A stretch of DNA of 22,259 nt from positions 1 to 22,259 of the forward strand of contig JAEZJJ010000072.1 in the NCBI GenBank assembly GCA_023436395.1, read 5' to 3'. Source of the DNA: Bacillota bacterium. Its GTDB lineage: Bacteria; Bacillota; Clostridia; Lachnospirales; Cellulosilyticaceae. The notes beneath the pieces were generated by a model. The model had not been told where the DNA came from, made no database searches, and saw only the letters and a list, made by a program, of their open reading frames with translations. Positions 14,183 to 21,260 of the stretch are shown here, in pieces; the first letter of the stretch is position 1; each line of letters starts with the position of its first letter. Made by a program: the position numbers and the translations under genes.

Positions 14183-14999
14183 ATGCAGCTAAGAGACTAA
14201 TTCTGTATTGTACAGGACTGAGCCAACCTAGTTTTTGTTTTATTCTTTTTTCATTGTAATACTTTATGTATCGTTCTATTTCTGATTTTAATTCCTCATA
14301 ACTATAATACACAACACCATAATAGATTTCTTGTTTCAATAAGCCAAAGAAATTCTCCATTACTGAATTATCATGACAGTTTCCTTTTCTTGACATGCTT
14401 TGATATATTTTTTCTTCTTTCAGTCTACGTGAATAGGCTTTCATTTGATAAGCCCATCCTTGATCTGAATGAAAAGTTCTACGATATGGACAATCAGAAG
14501 TAATCTCTATTGCTTTTTCTAAAGCGTTCATAACATTCCGTGCTGATGGTTGTTTACCCATTTCAAAGCTTATTATTTCACCATTGCACATATCCATAAA
14601 GGGATCTAGATAAAGCTTATGCGTAGTCATATGCCCCTTATTATCAACCTCATAATACTTAAATTCTGTTGTATCAGTTGTTATCTTCTGATGAGGTATA
14701 TTCGTGTTAAAACGTCTTCTAATTCTATTTGGTGCCACAGTTCCAACCTTACCTTTGTAGGAACTGTATTTTCGACTTTTTCGAGTAAATGATGTAACCT
14801 GAAGATTGAGCTTCTGCATAATTCTTTGAACCTTCTTCTTGTTTACTATATATCCTTGATTTCTAAGTTCTCCACACATTCTTCTATATCCATAGTTCTT
14901 ATTATTCTCATGGATTTCTAAAATTTTATACTCAATCTCTTTGTCTGGATTTTCTTTATTAAAGCGCTTTTGCCAGTACATATATGTAGCCTTAGGCAT
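14181..14999 (-). CDS. IS3-family transposase OrfB (DDE integrase domain)
   Basis: This is the catalytic part of an IS3/IS150-type transposase, 272 residues from the first ATG. The rve-type DDE domain shows TTDTTEFKYY (first Asp), FHSDQGWAYQ (second Asp) and ENFFGLLKQEIYYG (Glu), about 35 residues apart between the last two. An HTH_21-like segment (YGYRRMCGELRNQGYIVNKKKVQRIM) comes before it. The frame is open upstream of the first ATG through LRGQFKLKDLLSYSQMPK, typical OrfB beginning, and overlaps orfA in the -1 frame. So the active OrfAB fusion is probably made by programmed frameshifting, perhaps at the A5 run (plus 15073-15077). Independent initiation is less likely. Confidence 0.93.
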   Translation of the reverse strand: MPKATYMYWQKRFNKENPDKEIEYKILEIHENNKNYGYRRMCGELRNQGYIVNKKKVQRIMQKLNLQVTSFTRKSRKYSSYKGKVGTVAPNRIRRRFNTNIPHQKITTDTTEFKYYEVDNKGHMTTHKLYLDPFMDMCNGEIISFEMGKQPSARNVMNALEKAIEITSDCPYRRTFHSDQGWAYQMKAYSRRLKEEKIYQSMSRKGNCHDNSVMENFFGLLKQEIYYGVVYYSYEELKSEIERYIKYYNEKRIKQKLGWLSPVQYRISLLAA

Positions 15000-15022
15000 T
15001 TGGCTGTATGAGAGAAGATCTT

Positions 15023-15589
15023 TTAGTTTGAATTGTCCTCGGAGACTGTCGATGACTCTAGCAAGCCTCTCATTTTTGCTTCGTCCTCTAAACGCAGTCT
15101 CCTCAGTTCTTTTAAAAATGCATTCTCTATTCTAAGTTTAAGTAATTCATCTTCTAATTCTCGTATATGTTCAATGCTCGTATCTACTGTAAAATCTTTT
15201 GTGAATTGTGTGGTAGTTTTATCCGGCATTTTCTTCCACCCTTTCTTATGAGGTCTTAGAGCATCAGGACCTGCCACTTGGAATCTATTTACCCATTTAC
15301 AAATCAATGCAGGGTTATTGATTCCTTCTTGAACAGCTAATTCTTGATACGAAACCTCACTTGTTAAATATAATTCTACAACATGAAGTTTATAATCAAA
15401 AGAGTAATATTTCTGCTTTCTTGAACGCATTAATCCTGCATCTCCAAATTCCTTGTATGCACTAATCCATTTACGTAATTGTGAATTAGAACCTAACCCA
15501 TACTTTGTTGAAAGATAAGGCGTACCACCTTCACCATTTAGATATTCTAAAACTACTTTCTTTTTAAACTCAAAAGTATGTTTTGCCAT
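15023..15589 (-). CDS. IS3-family transposase OrfA (helix-turn-helix)
   Basis: The 188-residue DNA-binding half of the transposase. Two helix-turn-helix units are visible: FKKKVVLEYLNGEGG with YGLGSNSQLRKWISAYKEFG, and KLHVVELYLTSEVSYQELA with NPALICKWVNRFQ. A leucine-rich coiled coil (IRELEDELLKLRIENAFLKEL) follows, typical of IS150-group OrfA. It recognises the terminal inverted repeats. GGGAGG lies 11 nt before the ATG. Its stop is past the start of the orfB frame, giving the usual -1 overlap. It is intact, so the element could be active. Confidence 0.92.
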   Translation of the reverse strand: MAKHTFEFKKKVVLEYLNGEGGTPYLSTKYGLGSNSQLRKWISAYKEFGDAGLMRSRKQKYYSFDYKLHVVELYLTSEVSYQELAVQEGINNPALICKWVNRFQVAGPDALRPHKKGWKKMPDKTTTQFTKDFTVDTSIEHIRELEDELLKLRIENAFLKELRRLRLEDEAKMRGLLESSTVSEDNSN

Positions 15590-15669
15590 AAAAATACCGA
15601 CCTCCCAATCGTTAGATTTTTGGTCTAACTTTTGGGGGTCGGTACAATGTTGTAGCCTTTAACTATGAA

Positions 15670-15742
15670 AGCTCTCAACGGGACTCGAACCCGTGGCCTC
15701 CACCTTACCAAGGTGACGCTCTACCGCCTGAGCCATGAGAGC
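15670..15742 (-). tRNA. tRNA-Thr (anticodon GGT)
   Basis: The minus strand folds as a cloverleaf: acceptor GCTCTCA/TGAGAGC, D arm with GCTCAGGCGGTAGAGC, anticodon loop TTGGTAA between TCACC and GGTGG, and T arm CGGGTTCGAGTCCCG. The anticodon GGT reads ACC and ACT. The discriminator base is T; the 3' CCA is not encoded. It has its own promoter (15770-15798). Its terminator is split by the IS. Confidence 0.95.
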
Positions 15743-15769
15743 AAAGCCCTGTTTGTTAAGCGCTTTATT

Positions 15770-15798
15770 ATAATAGCATGTAGGATGACGTTTGTCAA
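15770..15798 (-). promoter_or_regulatory. promoter of tRNA-Thr
   Basis: On the minus strand TTGACA (15798-15793) and TATTAT (15775-15770) are 17 bp apart, with TGC directly before the -10 box, making an extended -10. A strong promoter suitable for a stable RNA, about 28 bp before the tRNA. Confidence 0.85.
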
Positions 15799-15832
15799 CA
15801 TTTACCTCTCTAAAAAGATATTAATCTCTACA

Positions 15833-16468
15833 TTAATAACCTAAAGATTCCCCTACTAAGATTACTTTAATACGTCCTTCGGGTTTACTATTACGTGTAA
15901 TAACCGTTTGCATACAAATGCAATCCTGACTTAGACAGTCTTGGCATGTACCTGTTACACTACAAGGTGTTTGCTTGCTCAGGCGAATAGCATTTTGTGG
16001 ACAGGCCACATTATGTAAGCGAGAGAGAGCTTCTGTCTCATTTTTAACTACTTTGTTCATACCTGCAATGATGATAACTTGTTTGGGTCCATAAATAAGA
16101 GTAGCCACACGATTTCCTGTTCCATCAATGTTGACAAGTTTGCCATCCATAGTGATGGCATTGGTACTCATGAAATAAGTATCTACCAAAAAGGCACGAC
16201 GGTACAGGTCTTCGACCTCTTGGTCAGGTACTTTTGTACGATCTAGTAGGCGATAGCAGCCAGCCTTTTCTAAAGCAGAAATAAGCCCTATTTCACTGAG
16301 TGTCATAGAACCACCCCAAGAAATCTGTTGGTTGTCTTCTAACAAAGAAAGGGCTTTTTGAACAGCTTCTTCTTTTGTAGCCACATAATATCCTGTCATA
16401 TGACGTTTGGCTAAATGATTGATAATTATTTCAGCAGTACGTTCATAATAAAGTGATGTTACATCCAT
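15833..16468 (-). CDS. LUD domain protein (LutC/YkgG-like)
   Basis: A 211-residue protein of the LUD (DUF162) family. Landmarks are TKEEAVQKALSLL, ISWGGSMTLSEIGL, a KVPDQEVEDLYRRAFLVDTYFMSTNAIT segment, NIDGTGNRVATLIYGPKQVIIIAG and the final KVILVGESLGY. The related LutC proteins take part in lactate oxidation with Fe-S partners. This is a stand-alone anaerobe version with unknown substrate. Residues ~165-190 are Cys-rich (PCSVTGTCQDCLSQDCIC) and may hold an Fe-S or zinc site. GGAGG 7 nt before the ATG supports the start. No lutA or lutB is nearby, so lactate use cannot be claimed. The gene lies upstream of the tRNA on the same strand. Confidence 0.87.
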   Translation of the reverse strand: MDVTSLYYERTAEIIINHLAKRHMTGYYVATKEEAVQKALSLLEDNQQISWGGSMTLSEIGLISALEKAGCYRLLDRTKVPDQEVEDLYRRAFLVDTYFMSTNAITMDGKLVNIDGTGNRVATLIYGPKQVIIIAGMNKVVKNETEALSRLHNVACPQNAIRLSKQTPCSVTGTCQDCLSQDCICMQTVITRNSKPEGRIKVILVGESLGY

Positions 16469-16598
16469 ATGTTAACCTCCTTTAAAGAAATTCAATATAG
16501 TTTATTATAGCATAATGGAAGAAATATATATAATAATTCCTAGAGGATGAATGCTATAAAAGTAAAAAAAGGTAACATTGAATAAATATAAAGACAAA

Positions 16599-16630
16599 TT
16601 GTTGAAAAAATAAAGAATATTGTATAAAAT
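16599..16630 (+). promoter_or_regulatory. promoter of the agr regulator/kinase operon
   Basis: TTGAAA (16602-16607) and TAAAAT (16625-16630) are 17 bp apart; TTGTTG (16599-16604) with TATAAA (16623-16628), 18 bp apart, is an overlapping alternative. No TTCGTAC site is present, so this operon is probably constitutive. Confidence 0.6.
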
Positions 16631-16649
16631 TAAAAAAGAGGGTGATAAA

Positions 16650-17369
16650 ATGCTTAATTTTGCCATATGTGATGATAACAAAGTTTTTTTGGATTTAGCT
16701 GCAGCATATATCAGACAATATCTACTAAAGGCAGACTTGCAAGTACAAATACACACATTTTCTTCTAGTGAAACATTTTTAGAAGTATTTCATCAAACAC
16801 CTTATCTTTTTGATCTTATTTTATTAGATATAGATATGCCCATCAAAGATGGTTTAGAAATTGCTTATGCCATAAGAAAAGTAAATAAAGAAGTACTGCT
16901 TGTATTTCTCACGGGTATAGAAGCGAAAGTATTTGAAAGTTTTAAAGTAGGTACCTTTCGTTATCTAAGGAAGAATTTTTTTAAAGAAGAGATAGAAGAA
17001 TGTATACTACAAGCTTTAAAAAAAATTAAGGCTTCTAAAGAATACTATATGTTTAAGACGGATGAAGGTTTGATGAAAGTATCTGTGAAAGAGATGATGT
17101 ATTTCTTATGTGTCAATAGAAAAATAGAGCTACATACTATTAAAGGTTGTCATAGAATCATCCTAAGACGTATGAAGGATATAGAGGATCAATTTGAAAA
17201 TAGCTATTTTATTAAGATTCATAGAGGTTGTTTAGTTAATTTAAAATATATTAGGGCAATAGAAGAACAGAATATTACCTTAGACAACGGAGAGAGATTG
17301 ATGGTGAGTCGATATAGAATGAGGGAGGTACTTGTAGCTTATCAGAGATATATTAGACAGGGGGAATAG
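16650..17369 (+). CDS. LytTR response regulator of the agr-like system
   Basis: This 239-residue AgrA-type regulator has a receiver domain, with acidic Asp8 and Asp9, phospho-acceptor Asp60 (LLLDIDMP), VFLTG and the KNFFKEE segment. A LytTR DNA-binding domain follows (residues ~135-239), with SVKEMMYFLCVNRKIELHT, FIKIHRGCLVNLKYI and the final LMVSRYRMREV. LytTR domains bind two 9-bp half-sites 12 bp apart, and exactly such a pair is found before agrB. Start ATG 16650 is 6 nt after GAGGGTG. The possible TTG at 16620 lies within the promoter. It overlaps nothing and the kinase gene begins 3 nt after its stop, so the two are coexpressed. Gene symbol left empty because sub-type naming varies. Confidence 0.9.
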   Translation: MLNFAICDDNKVFLDLAAAYIRQYLLKADLQVQIHTFSSSETFLEVFHQTPYLFDLILLDIDMPIKDGLEIAYAIRKVNKEVLLVFLTGIEAKVFESFKVGTFRYLRKNFFKEEIEECILQALKKIKASKEYYMFKTDEGLMKVSVKEMMYFLCVNRKIELHTIKGCHRIILRRMKDIEDQFENSYFIKIHRGCLVNLKYIRAIEEQNITLDNGERLMVSRYRMREVLVAYQRYIRQGE

Positions 17370-17372
17370 TAA

Positions 17373-18704
17373 ATGGAAAGGATAATCATTATGATTGTCA
17401 CATATGTCATGGGATTAATTGAGATAGTTATGTACTATGAGTTTATGTCTTCTAGATTTGAAGTTAATGGACATAGAAATATGAGAAAAAGAGGACTAGT
17501 GTATATTATTGGTGCAGTTATTATAAATCTCACACAATTTATTCCTTGTACATTTCTAATTAGATTGTTTATCAATATGTTGGTTTTGACAAGTTTAGGA
17601 CATATTGTTTTAAAAAAGAAATTTTTCGAAGAATTTATATTTACAGCTTTTTATCTATTAATTATTAGTTTGTTAGATCTAACCACAATAGGTGTTTTTG
17701 GAGGAGACAAGCAGTTTTTTTATAGGATTAGTGAAAATGAACTTTCTTATTTCTATATTCAATTAGGTATGATTAGTAAAATTATACTGATTGCACTGAC
17801 TAAATTATTTGTGAAAATGCAAAGTAATAGGGTTTATGAGTTAACTCCTCAAATTATGAGAATAATGGGGTATGGTTTTGGGATTTCATTAGCTAGTATT
17901 AGCTTATTAATCCTTGTATTTTATAAAATAGGGGGAAGAGTAGATGAAAGTGTTAATCTATGGCTAAACATAGTAGCAGTAGGGATTTTCTTAAATAGCG
18001 TTATTATTTATTATGCCATTCAAAAACTAGCTGAATGGATTAGTCGTAAGAAAGAATATGAGGTGGCACAATATCAAAATGAAGTACTTATTAAGACGAC
18101 TTTAGAGAAAGATGAAATGAATAAAGAAGTACGTAAAATATGGCATGACTTTAATAATCATATGAGTTGTATTGATATGCTTTTGCAAATGAATAATGTA
18201 GAAAAGGCAAGAGCCTATATTCAGAATATGAATGCTAGCTGTCAAACCATCTATATGGGAATAAAAACGGGAAATGAAATGGCAGATGTAGTGATTAATC
18301 AGAAATTTGTACTCGCACAAAATCAAGGGATTGAAATGCGCGTAAGTGGGACTTTAGAGGAACATATAAATATTAATCAAATGGATTTATGTGCTCTTCT
18401 TTGTAATGGTTTAGATAATGCTATAGAAGCGTGTTGTCAAATTGAAGACAAGGCAAATAGAAAAATTAATATTATTTTAAAAATGCATAAGGACTATTTA
18501 TTGATAGAGATTGTCAATAGTGTAAAGCAGGTCATAACAACACAACACAAATATTTACCAACAACTAAAAATAACAAATTAAGACATGGCATTGGGATGA
18601 TTAGTATGCAAAATATCGTAGAAAAATATAAAGGAAATTTAGAGTGGAAGTGTGAAGATAATCAGTTTTTGTTATCTATTATGCTTAATAATGAATTAAA
18701 ATAA
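17373..18704 (+). CDS. GHKL sensor histidine kinase of the agr-like system
   Basis: A 443-residue AgrC-type kinase. The N-terminal ~215 residues hold six to seven hydrophobic membrane helices that would sense the peptide. A coiled coil (residues ~220-255) leads to the dimerisation/phosphorylation helix with WHDFNNH, phospho-acceptor His258. The GHKL ATP-binding domain shows the N box NGLDNAIEACC near 345-355 and the G box RHGIGMISMQN near 411-421. In the family the kinase autophosphorylates when peptide binds and passes phosphate to the LytTR regulator. It starts 3 nt after the regulator gene and lies before agrB; its own agr promoter for the next operon begins right after its stop. Confidence 0.9.
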   Translation: MERIIIMIVTYVMGLIEIVMYYEFMSSRFEVNGHRNMRKRGLVYIIGAVIINLTQFIPCTFLIRLFINMLVLTSLGHIVLKKKFFEEFIFTAFYLLIISLLDLTTIGVFGGDKQFFYRISENELSYFYIQLGMISKIILIALTKLFVKMQSNRVYELTPQIMRIMGYGFGISLASISLLILVFYKIGGRVDESVNLWLNIVAVGIFLNSVIIYYAIQKLAEWISRKKEYEVAQYQNEVLIKTTLEKDEMNKEVRKIWHDFNNHMSCIDMLLQMNNVEKARAYIQNMNASCQTIYMGIKTGNEMADVVINQKFVLAQNQGIEMRVSGTLEEHININQMDLCALLCNGLDNAIEACCQIEDKANRKINIILKMHKDYLLIEIVNSVKQVITTQHKYLPTTKNNKLRHGIGMISMQNIVEKYKGNLEWKCEDNQFLLSIMLNNELK

Positions 18705-18707
18705 CTT

Positions 18708-18735
18708 TTCGTACAAAAAAATAGACTATTCGTAC
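18708..18735 (+). promoter_or_regulatory. LytTR-type operator: two TTCGTAC half-sites
   Basis: TTCGTAC occurs at 18708-18714 and 18729-18735, 21 bp apart (two helical turns). As 9-bp units TTTCGTACA and ATTCGTACC with a 12-bp spacer, this matches the geometry of known AgrA sites. They end 5 bp before the -35 box. Confidence 0.75.
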
Positions 18736-18740
18736 CATTT

Positions 18741-18770
18741 TTAACATTTATGCCAAAAAAATGCTAGAAT
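18741..18770 (+). promoter_or_regulatory. agrBD promoter
   Basis: TTAACA (18741-18746) and TAGAAT (18765-18770) are 18 bp apart with TGC before the -10 box. Transcription would start near 18777, just before the agrB ribosome site. Confidence 0.7.
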
Positions 18771-18789
18771 AAGTCTAGAGGTGAGGAAA

Positions 18790-19395
18790 GTGCTACAAGC
18801 TCTATGTCAACATCTATCCAAGCAGTTAATCGCAGGTGACATAATCAAAGAAGAAGAGAAGGCAATCTATGATTATGGTATTTACCTAATCTTAATGACA
18901 CTAACGTCAATGAGTACAATAATCATTCTAGGGATAATATGGGGAAAGTTAGAACTTACTGTTCTGTTTTTACTCATTATATCAAGCATACGCCATTATA
19001 CAGGAGGGTATCATGCCAAAAAGTATTGGACTTGCTATTTCTTATCCTGTATCACCTATGGCGTAGTCCTTTACTTAGCCAGCTATAAAATCCTATTAGG
19101 GACAATCTATCTCCCAATCTTAGTAGTTAGTGCAACACTCTATAGTTTAGGGGTTGGATCCTTAAATAGTGAAAAAAATCCTAAGACAGAAGAAGAAATG
19201 CTTTTTAGAAAAAAAAGAGCAAGGTTTACAATGGGGATTTATGGTATAGCAGTTGGGTTGGGGATATCCTTTAGATTTTGGGAAGTTTCCGTTTGGTTAG
19301 TCATTGCTTGGAGCCAAGTTGTAGTAGCGATATCACTTTTTTTCACTAACATTCAAAGGGGGAATTTAAAATGGAGATCAAAAAAACAGTATTAA
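18790..19395 (+). CDS. agrB: AgrB family peptide-processing membrane protease
   Basis: A 201-residue integral membrane cysteine protease that cuts the AgrD precursor and closes the thiolactone ring. The N-terminal amphipathic part (residues 1-30, LIAGDIIKEEEKAIYDYGI) is followed by membrane helices. The catalytic pair is His75 in RHYTGGYHA and Cys82 in YWTC, seven apart as in the Staphylococcus enzyme. Start was set at GTG 18790 because AGGTGA (18779-18784) lies 5 nt before it; the GTG at 18781 is inside that ribosome site. The C-terminus runs into agrD, a 25-nt overlap. The operon promoter has a LytTR operator, so the gene is probably autoinduced. Confidence 0.92.
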   Translation: MLQALCQHLSKQLIAGDIIKEEEKAIYDYGIYLILMTLTSMSTIIILGIIWGKLELTVLFLLIISSIRHYTGGYHAKKYWTCYFLSCITYGVVLYLASYKILLGTIYLPILVVSATLYSLGVGSLNSEKNPKTEEEMLFRKKRARFTMGIYGIAVGLGISFRFWEVSVWLVIAWSQVVVAISLFFTNIQRGNLKWRSKKQY

Positions 19396-19523
19396 AGGGC
19401 ATTGCTAAAACAGCAGAAAAAACAGTAGAAAGTGTAAGTGGTTCAAAATGTCTTGTTATATTCCATGAACCAGAAATGCCAAAAGCATTAAAAGAAGCTA
19501 AGTTCGGTAAGACTAACAAATAA
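19371..19523 (+). CDS. agrD: AgrD-like cyclic autoinducer peptide precursor
   Basis: A 50-residue precursor too short for routine gene calls. The N-terminal amphipathic leader (residues ~1-23, KKTVLKGIAKTAEKTVES) targets the membrane. The core is SGSKCLVIF followed by HEPEMPKAL, closely parallel to the staphylococcal layout of a Cys, four more ring residues, then an acidic xEPxxP segment recognised by AgrB. The ring is therefore predicted as Cys27 to Phe31 (CLVIF), with an N-terminal tail of unknown length. GGGGGA lies 7-8 nt before ATG 19371. A terminator follows at 19548, so agrBD is a two-gene operon. It is not itself a receptor ligand test; the exact mature peptide is inferred. Confidence 0.9.
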   Translation: MEIKKTVLKGIAKTAEKTVESVSGSKCLVIFHEPEMPKALKEAKFGKTNK

Positions 19524-19547
19524 TGACATAATGTAAATTAAACTCAT

Positions 19548-19597
19548 AAAAAGATGTTTTCAGCAGAAACTTATTCTGTAGGAAACATCTTTTTTGA
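19548..19597 (+). terminator. terminator of agrBD
   Basis: AAAAAGATGTTT (19548-19559) pairs with AAACATCTTTTT (19583-19594), with an inner CAGAA/TTCTG helix, ending in a run of T. Strong, and symmetrical enough to work in both directions. Confidence 0.85.
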
Positions 19598-19628
19598 TGT
19601 TCAAAATTCATAGTAAAGAGGATGACAA

Positions 19629-20297
19629 ATGAAAGAATTAAGTGTATTTGATATTATTGGACCCAATATGATAGGACCTTCTAGCTCACATACTGCAGGT
19701 GCTCTTAAAATAGCTAGGGTAGCCTATAAGTTAGCACCAAAGATTATTTCAAAAGTAATTTTTATTTTATATGGTTCATTTGCTAAAACGTATAGGGGAC
19801 ATGGAACAGATAGAGCATTAGTTGCAGGCTTACTTGGCATGGGGCAAGAGGATGAGCGTATTAAAGACGCTTTTACTTATGCACAAGAGGCAGGGCTTCA
19901 GTATCACTTTGAAACAAGTGAGGATGAGCATATCAAGCATCCCAATACCGTTCAAATCATTATGGAAGATGAGCAAGGAAGGCCTTTTAGTATAGTAGGA
20001 TCTTCTATAGGTGGAGGGGCTATTAGTATTGATCGTGTCAATGGAATGGAAGTCTTTTTTGCAGGAGATGATGAGACCTTATTTATTACTCACGAAGATA
20101 AGACAGGTGTTGTGGCACATATTACTCAGTGCCTTAGCGAGTGGCGAATTAATATTGCCTATATAAGAGCTTATAGAGAAGAAAAAGGTGCAGTTGCTTC
20201 TACCATTATAGAAACAGATCAGCCTATCTGTGATGAGGTGATAGAAGCCATTATGAAAAATCCAGCTGTACAATATGCTAAAAAGATAAAATTATAA
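19629..20297 (+). CDS. sdaAB: L-serine dehydratase, iron-sulfur-dependent, beta subunit
   Basis: The 222-residue smaller subunit of the two-subunit 4Fe-4S L-serine dehydratase, which turns L-serine into pyruvate and ammonia. The N-terminal SDH-beta domain carries GPNMIGPSSSHTAGA and YGSFAKTYRGHGTDRAL. Residues ~150-222 are an ACT domain (THEDKTGVVAHITQCLSE), a likely serine-binding regulatory site. The split into separate beta and alpha genes is usual in Clostridia and Bacilli, unlike the fused enteric form. The alpha gene begins 11 nt downstream. GAGGATG precedes the ATG. No promoter of its own was clear after the agr terminator. Confidence 0.94.
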   Translation: MKELSVFDIIGPNMIGPSSSHTAGALKIARVAYKLAPKIISKVIFILYGSFAKTYRGHGTDRALVAGLLGMGQEDERIKDAFTYAQEAGLQYHFETSEDEHIKHPNTVQIIMEDEQGRPFSIVGSSIGGGAISIDRVNGMEVFFAGDDETLFITHEDKTGVVAHITQCLSEWRINIAYIRAYREEKGAVASTIIETDQPICDEVIEAIMKNPAVQYAKKIKL

Positions 20298-20308
20298 GGA
20301 GACGTACT

Positions 20309-21175
20309 ATGAACTTTATTAATAGCAAAGAATTACTAGCTCTATGTGAGGAAAAAGAATATACCTTATCAGAAGCCATGATTGAGCGAGAAATAGCTCT
20401 TTTTCATCAGAGTAAAGAAGAGGTATTAGCACAGATGGCCCATGCTTACGATATTATGAAAAAGGCTGTTAAACGGGCTTTGACAGAAGAACTTATCTCA
20501 ATGGGGCGATTAATAGGTGGAGAAAGTAAGAAAATGCTTTATTCAGAAAATCCTTCCGTATGTGGAGAATTAATGCGTAAAGCCATTAGCTATGCAGTGG
20601 GGGTACTAGAGGTAAATAGTTCAATGGGGCTTATTGTTGCAGCCCCTACAGCAGGTTCCTCAGGAGTTATACCAGGGGCTTTAATTGCTATAGAGGAAGC
20701 CTTTGAGTTACATGAAGATGACATGATTAGGTCTTTATTTAATGCAGGAGCAGTAGGCTATTTAATTACAAGAAATGCCACAGTGTCAGGGGCAGAAGGC
20801 GGGTGTCAAGCTGAGGTGGGGGCGGCTTCGGCTATGGCAGCTTCTGCCATATGTGAACTGAGAGGAGGAACACCAAAACAATGTCTGGATGCAGCATCTA
20901 CTGCTTTAACCAATATTTTAGGACTCGTTTGTGATCCCATTGCTGGCCTTGTAGAAGCACCTTGCCAAAAGCGCAATGGGATGGGGGTAGCTAATGCACT
21001 TATTAGTGCAGAGATGACATTATGTGGGATTACTCATATCATTCCTTTTGATGAAACAGTAGAGGCGATGTATAGAGTAGGCCATAGTATGCCAAGTGAA
21101 TTAAGAGAAACAGCGCTAGGAGGGGTGGCAAGCACACCAACAGCTTGCCAGCTTTGCAAAGGAATATTTGATTAG
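20309..21175 (+). CDS. sdaAA: L-serine dehydratase, iron-sulfur-dependent, alpha subunit
   Basis: The 288-residue catalytic subunit. Three Cys expected to bind the 4Fe-4S cluster are present: Cys166 in EGGCQAEVG, Cys208 in GLVCDPIAG and Cys219 in EAPCQKRN. SMGLIVAAPTAGSSGVIPG and GGVASTPTACQLCKG are also family marks. The cluster holds and activates serine, so the enzyme is oxygen sensitive, which fits an anaerobe. AAGGAG is 6-7 nt before the ATG and the beta gene ends 11 nt upstream. The complete enzyme is formed by both subunits and feeds pyruvate from serine. Confidence 0.95.
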   Translation: MNFINSKELLALCEEKEYTLSEAMIEREIALFHQSKEEVLAQMAHAYDIMKKAVKRALTEELISMGRLIGGESKKMLYSENPSVCGELMRKAISYAVGVLEVNSSMGLIVAAPTAGSSGVIPGALIAIEEAFELHEDDMIRSLFNAGAVGYLITRNATVSGAEGGCQAEVGAASAMAASAICELRGGTPKQCLDAASTALTNILGLVCDPIAGLVEAPCQKRNGMGVANALISAEMTLCGITHIIPFDETVEAMYRVGHSMPSELRETALGGVASTPTACQLCKGIFD

Positions 21176-21178
21176 AGG

Positions 21179-21208
21179 ATGACAAAATAAGGATAGTCAT
21201 ACTATAAT
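21179..21208 (+). promoter_or_regulatory. promoter of the thioredoxin-reductase-like gene
   Basis: ATGACA (21179-21184) and TATAAT (21203-21208), 18 bp apart, lie right after sdaAA. They allow separate expression of the flavoprotein gene. Confidence 0.6.
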
Positions 21209-21260
21209 GAAATAAATACAAGTGAAGCAAGATGCAAATACAAAAATGGAGGAAGTATGT

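Larger units (their letters stand above)
14114..15646 (-). mobile_element. IS3-family (IS150-like) insertion sequence, complete
   Basis: The 1533-bp element begins TGATGTGACCCC and ends GGGGGTCGGTACA. The terminal 24 bp are imperfect inverted repeats (19 of 24 identical), with the TG...CA tips of the family. ATG is directly repeated at 14111-14113 and 15647-15649 as the target duplication. Both transposase frames are intact. The element sits in the loop of a terminator hairpin. Confidence 0.92.

Noticed and set aside
14941..15251. Plus-strand ORFs inside the insertion sequence
   Set aside because: They run antisense to the transposase frames and have no coding features.
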